A stretch of 64,000 nucleotides of DNA. Source: Lineus longissimus. Its lineage: Eukaryota > Nemertea > Pilidiophora > Heteronemertea > Lineidae. Below are positions 1 through 11,656 of this stretch, one piece after another. Position numbers and translations under genes: made by a program. The notes beneath the pieces were generated by a model. The model was not told the origin of the DNA and ran no database searches. It was given only the letters and a program-made list of their open reading frames with translations. Each line of letters opens with the position of its first letter. Position 1 is the first letter of the stretch. Location of the stretch: positions 1,736,001 through 1,800,000 of the forward strand of contig NC_088314.1 in NCBI RefSeq assembly GCF_910592395.1, in the 5' to 3' direction.

Positions 1-2048
1 CACTCAGTGCAACTCACCCTAAATGACAAACTCCTAGCCGATTATACGATTACCCGTCTTCTTTCAGATCAGGAGGGACGTTGTCCCATCGAATACAAGC
101 TATTTGGCGACCTGGCGTTGCGGTTATGGCGATCCGAACCCAGTGATTTCATCAGCTTTGAAAAGATTATTAGTCCTTTATTCAAATGTAAGTAGAGACA
201 ACTTCATTCGGTTAACGGTGCAGTTGAAATCAGGGATTTTTTGGAAACAAGGGCCAAGGATTAAGGGCTCAAGAGTCTGATGAGGAAAATAGCCTGATAG
301 TATGTCTCTTCATAAGCCAACAGCCTGCGTGACCGACGTGTCAGTCTTTTCATTGTCATCGCCATACTTCTTGTCGGTGTCAAATTAATGTAAACATTGA
401 TATTATCAATGACCATAGATATGTTTGGTTACCGAAGGATTCCATTAGATTGGCAATACGTAACCCCATTAATCACTTATATCAATTAATCACTTCGACA
501 TTTAAGTTTACAAACAATAATATCAACAAATTGATCTTAAGTCAATAGCCACGGTGTACTGGTGATAGTACATTACAGGTCAGTGAACTGAACACACGAT
601 GAATTTCGTTACATTTTTAGCATATTTGAGTATTTTGCGGAGAACTTGATGCCGTTGTCCAATCAAAAGCCTGCATTCCTGCTTAGCCGGGGCAATTATC
701 AGACATAGCCAATCAAAATGGGCTGTTTGCTTGAGGAATGTATTGTGAAACTAAAGGCCCTGCTTCTGTCATGTGTTTGATAAGCTGGACTATTCGGCCG
801 ACAATTAGGCCTAAGCCAATTGTGTTCACATTTTCAGGTCGGGGTCACATTTTACCGTGTTTTGGCTCTATTCCAAATATTTCTATTTTCGTATCGTATA
901 TCATGCTAATTGGTTGATAATAGGATAGTGTTGTGAATGAATAATTCATAATGATAGACAACCTGCCAACCAGTTGTCGCCTAATCAAATCAACGGGGTA
1001 ACTTTCTGTTCGATACGAACACGCAACGGTCAATCTCTGCTCTCTTCATCCTTTGTACCAGGAGTTCTATGGCTAATCGCTTCAAGCTGACTATTTCGGG
1101 AGCATTGCTCTCAAGAATGTTGTTTCTGCAGCTGTTAGTATTAATGTTTCGGCGGTTTTTGTACTTGCAGGTCTTGAGACGCGCAGGCCATTCGGCCTGG
1201 AATTGTTCCAACTGATGCGCTCCATCGAGGGGGGTGATGTCACATCCGTCGACGAATGCTACCCAGATCGCAGTGCAAACAGTTTCCCGTTTGGTTCATC
1301 ACCACGGTTACCATTCATTTCGAGTAGCAGACGAGGGGATCTACCAAGGATGCCGAGAATCCAATTAGATGTAACCAAGGAGAAAACTCCCGCGGAAAAT
1401 ATTCCGGCGTCGACTAGGAGGATTGGCGTCAAATCAGCGCCGATTGGCAACAACATGGAAGCCTTCGCGGAATCACTTGGTTTACTCGATGACCCTGTGA
1501 GTAACCTTGGAGACGGTTTACTCGATGACCCTGTGAGTAACCTTGGAGACACTTTCCAGGACGATGACCCTCAGGATCAGACAGGGAGGAGCCGAAATGT
1601 TAGGACGACTTCTTCGGGAGGGCAGTCTGTTGCGTTGAAAAATATAATGAAATTACTAACAAATAAGAAGGGAAAGTTAGTAGGCCTACCGTTTAAACAA
1701 AAGTTAAAGGCTCACAGAGCCAAAGATATGAATGTCAGAAACAATAAGTTGAATGAGGGAAAGGCGTTGGCCGACTCGCGATTCAAAAATCTCTGGAGGA
1801 AGTTATCGGACATTAGATTGAACAAGGACAAGGGTAGAAGGGGCTTAGACCTCCCGAGAAAGCAGAGGGAGAGGGGAGAGAAAGGGCGAATTACTCGGCG
1901 GGAGAGGGACTTTTTGCTTGAGCTTATCTCTGCAATGAGAGTGAACGGTGACGCTCCTGATGGAACCCTCATGTGTACCAAGCAGTGTCGGCGGTTGATA
2001 GCTGAGCGATTACGGCTAGCTCCACGGGTGCGCGATGAACACGACTAA
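1..2048 (+). CDS. Unrecognised protein, last two exons (5' partial)
   Basis: Two exons, 1-187 (open at the window edge) and 1171-2048, join in phase: the first ends with a single T before gtaagt and the second starts GT after ttgcag, giving a Cys codon and one open frame to the stop. About 354 residues are visible. The first exon is compact and hydrophobic-rich. The second is mostly low-complexity and polar: an RGD tripeptide (SSRRGDLPRMP), a 12-residue tandem duplication, a Lys/Arg-rich stretch, and a C-terminal CTKQCRR motif. There are few cysteines and no membrane segment in the visible part. I do not recognise the family. It could be a secreted precursor or an intrinsically disordered nuclear protein; the upstream exons outside the window would decide. 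The splice model is well supported; function is unknown. Confidence 0.6.
1479..1550 (+). repeat. In-frame 36-bp tandem duplication
   Basis: Two identical 36-bp units (1479-1514 and 1515-1550) each encode GLLDDPVSNLGD in the frame of the surrounding exon. Perfect nucleotide identity points to a recent duplication that kept the frame, which also supports the exon being coding. Confidence 0.9.
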
Positions 2049-2940
2049 GGCAGTCACAGGACCGCGAATTCTGTGTTGCCTTTCATGTCTTCTTTGCTAC
2101 CAATGGTTCACGTCACAACGCACTTTCACACGTCGTTTCGTGTCTTCGGGCGGAACAGTCGACTGACTTTAGGCTACAACGCCCGGAAACCATCTTAAAC
2201 GAGTCTAAAAGTCAACATTGGCGATTAACCCTAGAACAGTTCCGTGTTGACCTCCGTTACTACCCTTTGGTTGGCCTTGCCATCTCTAATGACCTTGAAC
2301 CTTGAAATGTGGACTGCCTTGGGGTATGGACCTTGACATTGGTCTAGGCTGCATCAGTGTATACCCCTTTAAGGATGTTGAATCAGCACCGCAGTCCATA
2401 TCCCGCAGTCGGCAAAAGTTCGAACAAGTTTTCCCGAGTTTGCGTCTGGTTACGCCTGCGCGTTATATATACCTTGGTAACGGCTTGGTCACCATGGTTA
2501 CTTGGTCAATGTGCATGCTTAACCGGAGGCAAAATCAGGACATTATCTTCCTATACTTCTGCCGACCGCGGTGTTGATTCAAAGTCCTCATTGGCGGTTG
2601 CGTGATACGTTCCATCCTGGAGTTCCATATTCCGTATTAGGAAGAGAAAACAAGCTGTGATACTCAGGGTTGACCTTCTCCTTGGATACCGTTCGTCCAA
2701 TCACATGACTTAGCCGGGGAGCGTATAAGACATACGTTAGAACTTAGGAGGGATAGAAATTCTGTTCTAAATGTGTGTGATTTTATTTATTGATCGATAT
2801 TGTATGGCTGACATTTCTGACGATATTTTGACAGTTTTGCAACATAGTAGCTTTGTCGTGTTGAGTCCTAATTTGTTTCATTTCCCTAACACATTACAAG
2901 TTATACAGCACCTTATATCATCTTATATCGGGAAATTGTG
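2049..2940. other. No gene seen; probable 3' flank of the first gene
   Basis: This stretch follows the stop of the first gene. The short open frames in it have no recognisable domain and no consistent splice sites. It probably holds the 3' UTR and intergenic DNA. Confidence 0.5.
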
Positions 2941-3095
2941 ATGTAAAGTAGGGGGAAACCGGAGAACCCCCGAAGGAGACCTACGTTGTCGAAGAGAATC
3001 GCCGTCTATCACTTGAGTCTATCGGAATCGAACCCGGGACCTCAGGGGTGTCAGGCGCTGGTGTTTCAACTACGCCGCTCCAACAGCGGGTATTG
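2941..3095 (-). repeat. tRNA-derived SINE, family 1
   Basis: Read on the minus strand, a tRNA-like head has an A-box-like stretch (GGCGTAGTTGAAACACCAGC) and a good B box (GGTTCGATTCC), followed by a tail region with GGGGGTTCTCCGG. There is no acceptor-stem pairing, so it is a retroposon and not a working tRNA gene. It differs from the SINE family at 5690, 30150 and 54726. Confidence 0.6.
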
Positions 3096-3109
3096 TTCTT
3101 ACCTCGCAT

Positions 3110-5248
3110 CATGATCCATAGAGAGGTTGAGATTTCGATTCGACAACGAGAATGAGATGTTGACATATTGTCTTGTTTTATCGTTCTGAGGCATGCCAGG
3201 CAATAACGACAAACTCATGTACTGATTTATGACACTTCATGCAAAATCTGAATCTCTCTATTGATACGACTTATTCACCTCCAGACTAGATGACCTGCTA
3301 CACGGGTGAGCTTCGGTTTCGTGTCACGAATTTGCTATGAATGTTGTAAAAATGCATTTATTTTTGCATTAGTTGTTTCACTGAAGAAGCACACATAGTT
3401 GTCAATATGCCCAGTATTAGTCACGGTATGATAAATATGAACAAGAATTACCAAATTATGCGTGTATGAAGTATATTTTTGTGACTCACGCAAACAAAAC
3501 TCGTCAATTATTTATTTCAAAAAGCTACCAATTTCCAAGCAGCTCAGTAACGAGACGAGTCCAGATGAGATCAGCGAGGTTCACCCAGGGGCCAGCAACC
3601 ACGTCTGTCCTCTTAAGATTTTTCCCCATCACTTGATGGAGCTATAATCCCTTCAAGATCTCTGGACGTCGGTTTATTCCACGGCCCTTCCGTTACAAAA
3701 AACTTCGTGCCGAAAAGCGTGGTAGTTATGAACCCTTCCTGAAGACACCCGTCTCCAACATGAGTGAGGACAGTCGCCTCCAACGTGACTGAGAACGGTC
3801 TCCTCCAATCCTGTGAATCCTTCCTGAAGACACCCAAAGTCCTATTCTTGAGGTGATCAATGAAATAATACCAATACATCTGCTACAATTAGCTGGACGT
3901 TTATTCATTTCACACACAGTCAATACCACGGAGACTTACACTGATCAAATAAGACGCCACTTTCACTCCTGAACCATACATGTACAATAACACAAGTTGT
4001 GAGTCTCATTCCATAACAAGGCAATACTCACTCTCTGCAGAAAGAGTGGCAATAATACTCCTCCATTTCAAACACTCCTGTGTAAGGTGTCGCATGGGAT
4101 AGACAGCTGGGTTTGATTACTATTCATCTTAATTCAGACTTATGTCAGGACATTGTCACAACCAGAACACTTCAACCCTTCACAAAACGAGAAAATCAGC
4201 ACATGTTAAGTGTTACAAGTGAAAATTATCGAAGTTTTCTGCAAAAAGATGTTACGCTGCCAGTTAGACATTCGATTTTGCAGTAGCCATGAGCTGTATG
4301 GAAAGATACCCAGAACCCAATGCTTGACCTTTCATGAGACAACACACAAATAAACCACCTGTCCACCATTTTGCGGTAGACTATGACTGTTCTGGCCAAA
4401 TCAGATATCGAACGTTCCCGGATGCTCCAAGTTTCAGAATTTGGGAAAGCTTCCAAATTTAAAGGATACCCGAACTGGTCACAATATATATAAAACATTT
4501 ACAAAAATAGGCTACAGCGCCATCTATGGATTACATGATAATCATGATTTCATTGTTGCCGCAATTGTGTCCACAAGTTATCATTATAGTGATCCCAAAC
4601 CTAAAGATTGTATTTTTATATACCCATTGGGGGAGTAGGCCTACTCATTTCCAACCTTCACATTCAGTGGCTTATTTTGAGAACTCAGAAAAGTCACATC
4701 CATGAAATTGTTCACCAAATATGTTTAATTGACAGGTCTGAACCTGCAAATATGAAATCCAGACAGAATATTCATAACAGAAGACATAAAACTGTAATAC
4801 CACGGACTGCTGCGAGGGCAGAAGCATTTCCAAAAGACTCCCTCCACCCCCGTCTTCAGTAACAAGTGAAACCTTTCAAATTATAGACGCTAAAAAAACC
4901 CATTTTTGTAATCAAATAACAATGTACAATGTCACAAAAACAAAGGGATTATGTCGAAAAGATACGCTCTTATATTAATACTGACTCTTCTGACCTATCA
5001 TTCTGACCCCAGGGACAACACCAAAGCATATCAAAAAGCAGATAGAGAGGATCTATTATGTGGACATCTTCGCATTTACATTGGCCCTGTGCTGACATCT
5101 ACTGCTATATCATTGAACTAGAATAAGAGATCTGTAGGCTCTACTTTTTGAAGAAAAAAACGAAAAAAACGAGGAAAAAAACAAAAAAACTAGAATAACC
5201 AACTCCTTGAAGCACCTCACCTCGATAAGCTCTGATATTGAAATGTAA
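3110..5248. other. Intergenic, no gene seen
   Basis: About 2.1 kb, AT-rich, with only short open frames that lack recognisable domains or paired splice sites. Part may be regulatory, but nothing specific is readable. Confidence 0.5.
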
Positions 5249-5250
5249 TA

Positions 5251-5500
5251 CAGTAGAACCTCCATCAGCGAACACTTCTCTAATAAGGACACCCTCTCTA
5301 TTAAGGACACCCTCTCTATTAAGGACACCCTCTCTATTAAGGACACCCTCTCTATTAAGGACACCCTCTCTATTAAGGACACTGGTTTTGGTCCGAAATT
5401 GGTTGTTACCATTCAATTTTACCTCTCTGATCAGGACACCTCGCTATTAAGGACAGTACTTTTCAGTCCCACGGGTGTCCTTAATAGAGAGGTTCTACTG
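5251..5500. mobile_element. Pogo/Tigger-like MITE, 250 bp
   Basis: The ends are inverted repeats: CAGTAGAACCTC on the left and its complement GAGGTTCTACTG on the right, flanked by TA dinucleotides (5249-5250 and 5501-5502), the target duplication of Tc1/mariner and pogo-type transposons. There is no transposase. Its interior carries an amplified 18-bp repeat. Related ends occur at 25579-26633 and 26726-26895. Confidence 0.8.
5276..5382 (+). repeat. 18-bp tandem repeat inside the MITE
   Basis: About six units of CTCTCTATTAAGGACACC, the last five essentially identical. The unit is a near match to the subterminal inverted repeat of the host MITE, so it arose by amplification of the transposon's own end. 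Because 18 is a multiple of 3, it creates long spurious open frames on both strands (repeats of SLLRTP and of REGVLN). Confidence 0.9.
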
Positions 5501-5689
5501 TACTACTTCAGAGGCTTTTGAAATAAACAAAAAAGACAGATAGGCCACCGTTGGAGAAAACTAGTCAGATAGTTGACCATGAGATGACAAACATTATTTG
5601 AACTTTACCACAGATTTTGATTATTTATTTTTGAATACCCTCCACATGATTTATCTACACCCCAAGCTATCACCTATTCTACATATCAT

Positions 5690-6000
5690 ATCATTACCGG
5701 CGTCGTAACCCTATTGGATTTTTGCCGGAGGTATGGAGTCCATTGTAGGCTACTGTCCACCTATGTAGGATCTTTTACTTGCCCTGGCACAGACACTCAG
5801 GTACAAGGGACCACAGCTTTTAGTCTCATCCGACAGACCCTCGAGTATTTCATACGTTAATGTACGTGTTGTGAAGAGCCAGGAATTGTAGTTCCTTGAA
5901 AGCCACGCCGGTTCATCCAGAAATACAATCCTGGGTTCTCCCCGGGATCGAACCCGGGCCCTATTGCGTGGTAGCCAGCAGTGTTAACCACTCCCATGAG
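5690..6000 (-). repeat. tRNA-derived SINE, family 2, copy 1
   Basis: Near-identical over about 300 bp to 30150-30475. In minus orientation it has a tRNA-like head (A-box region GTGGTTAACACTGCTGG, B box GGTTCGATCCC), then a body containing CCGGCGTGGCTTTCAAGGAA, and ends in an ATGATATG-rich tail. The first bases of the head are altered near 5990-6000. Confidence 0.85.
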
Positions 6001-8033
6001 GGGAGCGAGTTATCATAACTATGACACAGGTTTTGTTTGTATTCAGGTAAAACATACAATCACACAAAAGAAACGTCTTAGGCAGCCAAGTTCTCAACTT
6101 ACACGAAGCTACATTATATCTTTACCCTGTTTTAAAAAACATTTATATTTCATCAAAACTTTACACTGCCATTTCAAGCAAACTACATTCATACACGTAC
6201 TGAACATGTTGTATCAGGCATTGAAGCTGTCCTGCAGGAGAACTACAAAACAACAATAGAAAAAGTGACCATCAAAAAAGAGATTTGGTTACAAATTCCA
6301 TGGAACAACTTTAGAACAACGTAGAATGATGCATATTTTCATGACACCAATTTAAAAGGTGCTTCTCAACACCCATTAAAAATTTCCCAAAGTTCCTGAA
6401 AATAACTCAGTTCATTATTGTTGTATTCAGGGCCTTCATTTGATAGGACAGACAGGCCATATCATCATCATCATTCGTCACTCCCACTTTGTAGCAATCT
6501 GTCTTGATTAAATGCAAGTCACTTTGTGCATTACTTTTAATACTCCAGTTACCACCATCCACCAAGATTGTCGAGAATAACAATGTCCACATGATTAGAC
6601 GAATGCGTTTACTCAATAGCAGGTTGAATAGCGCACCCAGAAATATGCAAGCAATAAGTTACAGTACTACACTAAGATGTTCCCATGAAACATAAAAAAA
6701 GTTGGTGTAAACTTCTTTTTAAAATATTAAGAATTACAAACTTTACAATACAATATTGCACACAAAGAATGCAGCACCAAACCGTTGCTCTTATAGCTAG
6801 GGCTAAGACACCAATTATCATACCTGAATAGCAGGCTGAAGCACAAAAAACCACTTGTACAAATATAGGTGGGAGGATATTTTAAAAGTTTACCAGAAGA
6901 CACCTTTTACAATATAAGTACTGGGGAAAGAATGAAAATAAAACTTTGAAGTCAAGTGTCACTGTCACTGTATCTCATTCATGCTGCCCAATTTTGAAAC
7001 TTGCTTCTTGAAAAAAAATTGAAGTTTTCAATTCGGCAACCTTTTTTTCTCATGTCACCAGTTTACCTGTGCGAAGGTCCTCAATTCAGATAAAGTAATT
7101 GGTGTGGCCTTATGACACATTTTAACACCAAATAACATGAGAAAGTCATTGCATTACTGAGGAATACTCACCGAACGGCCTCGAGGACTCGGGGCTGGCC
7201 CTTTTATATGAACAATGTGTACAGAAACAACAGTTCTTCTCACTGACCCATGCCTGTATCAAAGGGCTTTATAACTGTCAGTATTATAGGCCGCTTTGCA
7301 TCAAGAAGCTGCCTTTCTGTCTTAGAAGGCAAGCAAAAACCAAAACACCCCGTTAACTACCTCGGCAACAGCAGGAGTCCCTCCAGTAAAGCAAGTGACT
7401 TAGACATTTTATCAACAGCGATAATGACACAGTCATGTTACAAACAACCTTATCAGTGGATTCAGCCGAGTAGAGATGTACATGTAGGAAGGTAGAAACA
7501 GATACAAAACTCATGCTCATGCCAATTCCCTCAATTTCTCAGCAACCATTTGATAAAGGAGGAAAATCATTCTGGTGAGATCAACGAATCACCTACGTGT
7601 ACATGAACAATAGCTATGTATTAATGATTATAACTAGAACACAACTGATGATGAGAATGATGACTGCACCCATTTGATTCTCAAAGTTCCATCACCGGGA
7701 ATAATCAGTTTAGTTGGCCATTGATATGTACGTATGAGTTGCAGCATAATGACAGGGATGTCAAGGCATTAAAATTACAGGTGTGATAGACCTTGTCACC
7801 TTCCAATCTGCCCAGGTGACTTTCAAGCAGAGCTCTCACAGTGACACACTTTAAGCAGATCTCAATGACACCAACGCCAACTTTAAAGTAGAAGTTCAAA
7901 CAAAGCTTTTGTTTTACTCAAAGAGGAGCATATTGAGAATGAAGAGAGACTACGAAGGATAAAAATCTGAAGAAATAAGGAAATCTGAACCTTCGAGTGA
8001 CTAGTAAAGATGGAATGCCTCTGGAGCTTTGGG
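6001..8033. other. No gene seen; includes the 3' flank of the ASB gene
   Basis: AT-rich DNA without convincing coding potential. The portion next to 8034 is probably the 3' UTR of the minus-strand ankyrin/SOCS gene. I see no domain in any open frame. Confidence 0.5.
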
Positions 8034-9406
8034 TCAGCTGAGTTCATTGAGGGTGATGTATTCTTTCAGAGGTTCAGGCACAGGTAGTTCCTGGTTCTTC
8101 TGCATAGGGTATTCCCCCAGACACTGGCGTACAGCAGTGCGGCACAGGGCCTTCAGGGGCTGAGGATTCGTAGAAAGATGATGCAGATAGTCACAGAAAT
8201 CTGGATGGCAGGATAAAGCTTTTGGAACTTCTCCAGTTTTCTGAAACAGAATAAAGAAGCACAAATAAGATTGTTTAGACAATGGGCGGATCAACACAAA
8301 GACTTCTTAACTACCTCAAAGTAGTGTTTAAGATCATTTATCATTTTTCTCCCCAAAGAGCGGCACTGCTCTTTCCTCTCACACTGGACTCACCTTATTT
8401 TTATAAGTGAGGTCAGCACCAGCAGCAATCAAGTAATAAATGATATCAATCTGTCCGTTGCAAGCAGCTAAGTACATGGGTGTGACTCCCCAGTTATCTT
8501 GACGGTTCACATCAGCACCATGCTGAAAAAAGAAAACATCTAATAAATGGTCAAGGTTCAAAACACTCTCAATCTCACACACCAAGACACACTATCTTCT
8601 TCTTAATCAGCGACTCAGACAGAGACAGAAGCAGTATCCAGGACTGTCTAATCAAACATAACTAACCCCTGGTGCCGCTTTCTTGTAATAAGACCTCAGC
8701 ATGCAGAGAGCTTTGACAGTAGTGTTCTTGCTCACCTTTATGAGTATAAGTGCACACTCTGGATACAAACTAACCACAGCATGTAGCGGTGTTCCACCAT
8801 GGCGACATTGTAAGTTGATTTTAGCACCGAATTTCAACAGCTCTTCAATTGTCTGTTTGTGGCCTTTGTAACAGGCCCAGTAAAGAGGCGTCTTTCCATA
8901 ATAATCCTGTTTATTCAAGTTAACGACACCTGTAAAAGATGTAGATATTAGATTAGAAAAACTGCCTGCAATCTGTTGGCAACTACCTTGATGCATAATC
9001 TAATGTTTTCAAGGACCAACCATACGATGACGATATATTGTACCAAACTGAACAATGCACAGCAAGAGTCTGTAGTGTACAGTATGCAGGCAGCATGTAG
9101 CTACCGTGGCAGTCAGTAACCTTTAAAATGGTTGTTGTGTCCTCAACTCTTCTTTCTAATTTTTCAAACTTTTGCCCTGATCATTTTTTAATTCAAGGCA
9201 TGCTTACCTGCTTTGTGTATGATTTCATTGATCCTTCTGATGCTTCCATGGCTGGCTGCATAGTGAACATCTGTCCAGTTATGATTGTAATTTGGCGGTG
9301 GCACCTTGTTATAGTACCAACAGTGTTTCCTCTTTGATGACGACATATGGATGGGGCTCTCAAGACACTGTATTCCTGCATGCTTGTTTCCCATTCTGGC
9401 ATTCAA
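8034..9406 (-). CDS. Ankyrin repeat and SOCS box protein (ASB-like)
   Basis: Four minus-strand exons: 9406-9208, 8929-8736, 8522-8394 and 8240-8034. All junctions are GT-AG and in phase, giving about 242 residues from ATG 9406 (9346 is an alternative start). Four ankyrin repeats are visible, such as GKTPLYWACYKGHKQTIEEL and WGVTPMYLAACNGQIDIIYY. A C-terminal SOCS box follows, with a BC-box-like LKALCRTAVRQCLG and a Cul5-box-like LPVPEPLKEYITL. Known family role: ASB proteins are substrate receptors of Elongin B/C-Cullin 5 ubiquitin ligases, with the ankyrin repeats binding the target. Four repeats is short for the family, so a 5' exon could be missing. The exact ASB subtype cannot be assigned. 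It is divergent from the nischarin gene, whose ATG is 2.25 kb away. Confidence 0.85.
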
Positions 9407-10298
9407 TGAAGCAGGAGAACTCTACACCCAGCCTGTTCTCCACTGCCACTCAATACCATCTATAGCTACATTGAAAAACTGTCAATTTTGTAACAGGTCA
9501 CACAAACACTGTAGCCCAATGAAAACATTGGAATTTTGATCTGAAATGAAACACAATGCAATAAGTATTTCTTTGTGTACCGGCTATTGAATATCAATTT
9601 ATCAAATCATTAGTTCAGTGTTTATTCTGTCAACTTGCGATATCTTATCAATCATGTTTATCAACTGATTCATTGTTTTATCTACACTCGGCATATTTAC
9701 AAACACCTGCACTGGCTGCAGGATAAGACATACAACAGGATAGTCAGATTAATAGGAATCATAAATGGGCATAGGATTTCTTTTCGTGGGCCTGTCTCAA
9801 CAAGAGTGGACGTCACCCTGCATAGTGCATCCCACTCAAAAAAAATCAACATCATGGGAGCTCAGTCAGTCAATAGTCATGGTTATCTGGGCTGCTGAGA
9901 GACGAGTGATTTTTTACCATTTTTTGGATCATGGATAAGGTCTTTTGTTCTTAGATGCAGTCATTGCACTTGAATGAAGAGACATGAGCCAGTGGCAGTG
10001 CAGAGTGGAGGTCAGAACTCTGAACAGTCAGAAATGTCAACAAATGCACACAAATTTCCCCCAATTTCGATATCAGATTCTATCTTTGGTGACCTTTAGA
10101 CAGTACAGAATAAGTATAAAGTTACCAACATCAAGGTGGGGGTGGGTGGTAAGAGATCGATTAGTTTACTGCCCAAAATGATGAAAAAAACATCAAAATT
10201 GTGACTTTTCTGGAAAAATTGCGATTTGTTACATCCTCGATTTACACTTCGAGGGATGTCAGGGAAGTACATGTGACGCCACCATTGATTCATTACAT
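9407..10298. other. Intergenic between divergent ASB-like and nischarin genes
   Basis: This forms part of the 2.25 kb separating two divergent start codons, so promoter sequence for one or both genes is expected here. I see no coding exon and no clear core promoter motif. Confidence 0.45.
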
Positions 10299-11558
10299 TC
10301 TCCAAGCGTTGTCAATGGTGAGCAAATTCAAATTCAAATTCAAATTCAAATTAGTTTATTAATCAAAAGGCCCGGAGGGCAAAGGTACACATGGTACAAT
10401 AGAAATACAATGATTTTGATTGAAAGTACATAAGACATACAAAGGATACATGACAAAAGTAACAATATAAAGTCTACTACCGGGGTCAAACCTGGAGTAG
10501 ATACTAGTAGGTGGGAGAGAGGAGGTCCTTATTTTATGCGATCAGAAAAGCATTTCTGTAAAAATGATGATAGCTTCTGACAAATTCCAGGGTCCTCATT
10601 TGAAAGAAGCCAGATAAACTTATTTCCTGGTGAGAGACCTGAAAAGTTGATGTTGTTCTCATTGATAACTGAGAAAAAATCGTTCCTTGAAGCATCATAT
10701 TTTGGGCAGGCAGTTAGAAAGTGAACCTCGTCTTCTATTGAAGTCCCATCACAAGAACACACCCTCTCTTCAACTTTAAGTTTTTTGTATCTACCTCTTT
10801 CAATGGCTAGATCGTGACAGCTAATGCGGAAACAACAAAGGGATCTTCTTAAAGAAAAACTTGAAATTGAAGTCAGATATTTCTCACAGCAGAGTTGCGT
10901 TTTGAAGGACCTATAAGTGCGTAATTTGTTTTTAGCATTTGGATTCCGAGAATCATCCCAAATTTCTAGCTTCCACTTTCTGTAAAATTCTTCACCTAAT
11001 TTATGAACAAGACTGGAGGTTGAAACACTTTCAGCATTGTTTGCATCCAGATTCAGACAACCACAAATAAATTTTATACAAGAAAACCAAGACTGTTTTC
11101 CTTTGTTGTCTAGATCCTTACTAACTTGTAAGGCACTGGTTAAAATAGACTTCGAACTAATTTCCCCATCCACTGTGTTGAGAGACAAGGATTCAAGCCT
11201 TAGCCAGAAAGAGAACATAGATTTGGCTATCATTAAATACAGTGGATGTCTGCCCAACTCGCCATACACGGCCAGATTTGTGGCATTTGTGTTAACACCC
11301 AGTACATATTTACAGAACTTCATGAGCAACATCGCGAAGTCTCACTCGACCAACTGACTTTGTAAGAATTTCAGCGGGTGCATGTAAAATTCGACAGGCG
11401 GACCGAAGACCGGGAGATTGTTCATTTCAATCTCCAAGCGTCGTCAATGGTGAGCATCGCGGCCAAGTCTCACTTGACCTACTTACTGACTATGTAAGAA
11501 TTTCAGCGGGTGCATGTAAAACTCGACAGACGGACCGAAGACTGGGCGATAGCGGCCA
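10299..11558 (+). repeat. 128-bp tandem duplication, first copy split by a LINE
   Basis: The sequence starting TCTCCAAGCG occurs at 10299 and again at 11431. The shared stretch continues (GTCAATGGTGAGCA, then a block ending in CAGCGGGTGCATGTAAAA and CGGACCGAAGAC). The first copy is interrupted at TGAGCA by 10325-11322; removing that insert gives a period of about 128 bp. The copies differ at scattered bases, so the duplication is not recent. It lies just 5' of the nischarin start. Confidence 0.8.
10325..11322 (-). mobile_element. 5'-truncated non-LTR retrotransposon (LINE) fragment
   Basis: A minus-strand open frame runs from the 5' truncation point to a stop at 10529. Its C-terminal part has a Cys-His pattern (CSCDGT, then DEVHFLTACPKY) like the region after the reverse transcriptase in some LINE ORF2 proteins. 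The 3' end is a run of AATTTG units (10325-10351). It is flanked by a 6-bp target duplication, TGAGCA (10319-10324 and 11323-11328). No reverse transcriptase motif remains in this copy. The clade is uncertain. Confidence 0.75.
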
Positions 11559-11656
11559 CCTATCGGAAAATAAAAAACTAAGAACCTAAACAAAATGGTT
11601 TCCTGATTGCAGATTTGTCTCGTGATCTCGAAAATAATCAGCAAACCATCGCCGAA

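Noticed and set aside
3025-3095. Possible tRNA gene on the minus strand
   Set aside because: A- and B-box sequences are present, but no acceptor-stem pairing; the sequence continues into a SINE body.
5110-5450. Open frames with repeats of SLLRTP and of SLIERV
   Set aside because: They are translations of the 18-bp tandem repeat inside a MITE on both strands.
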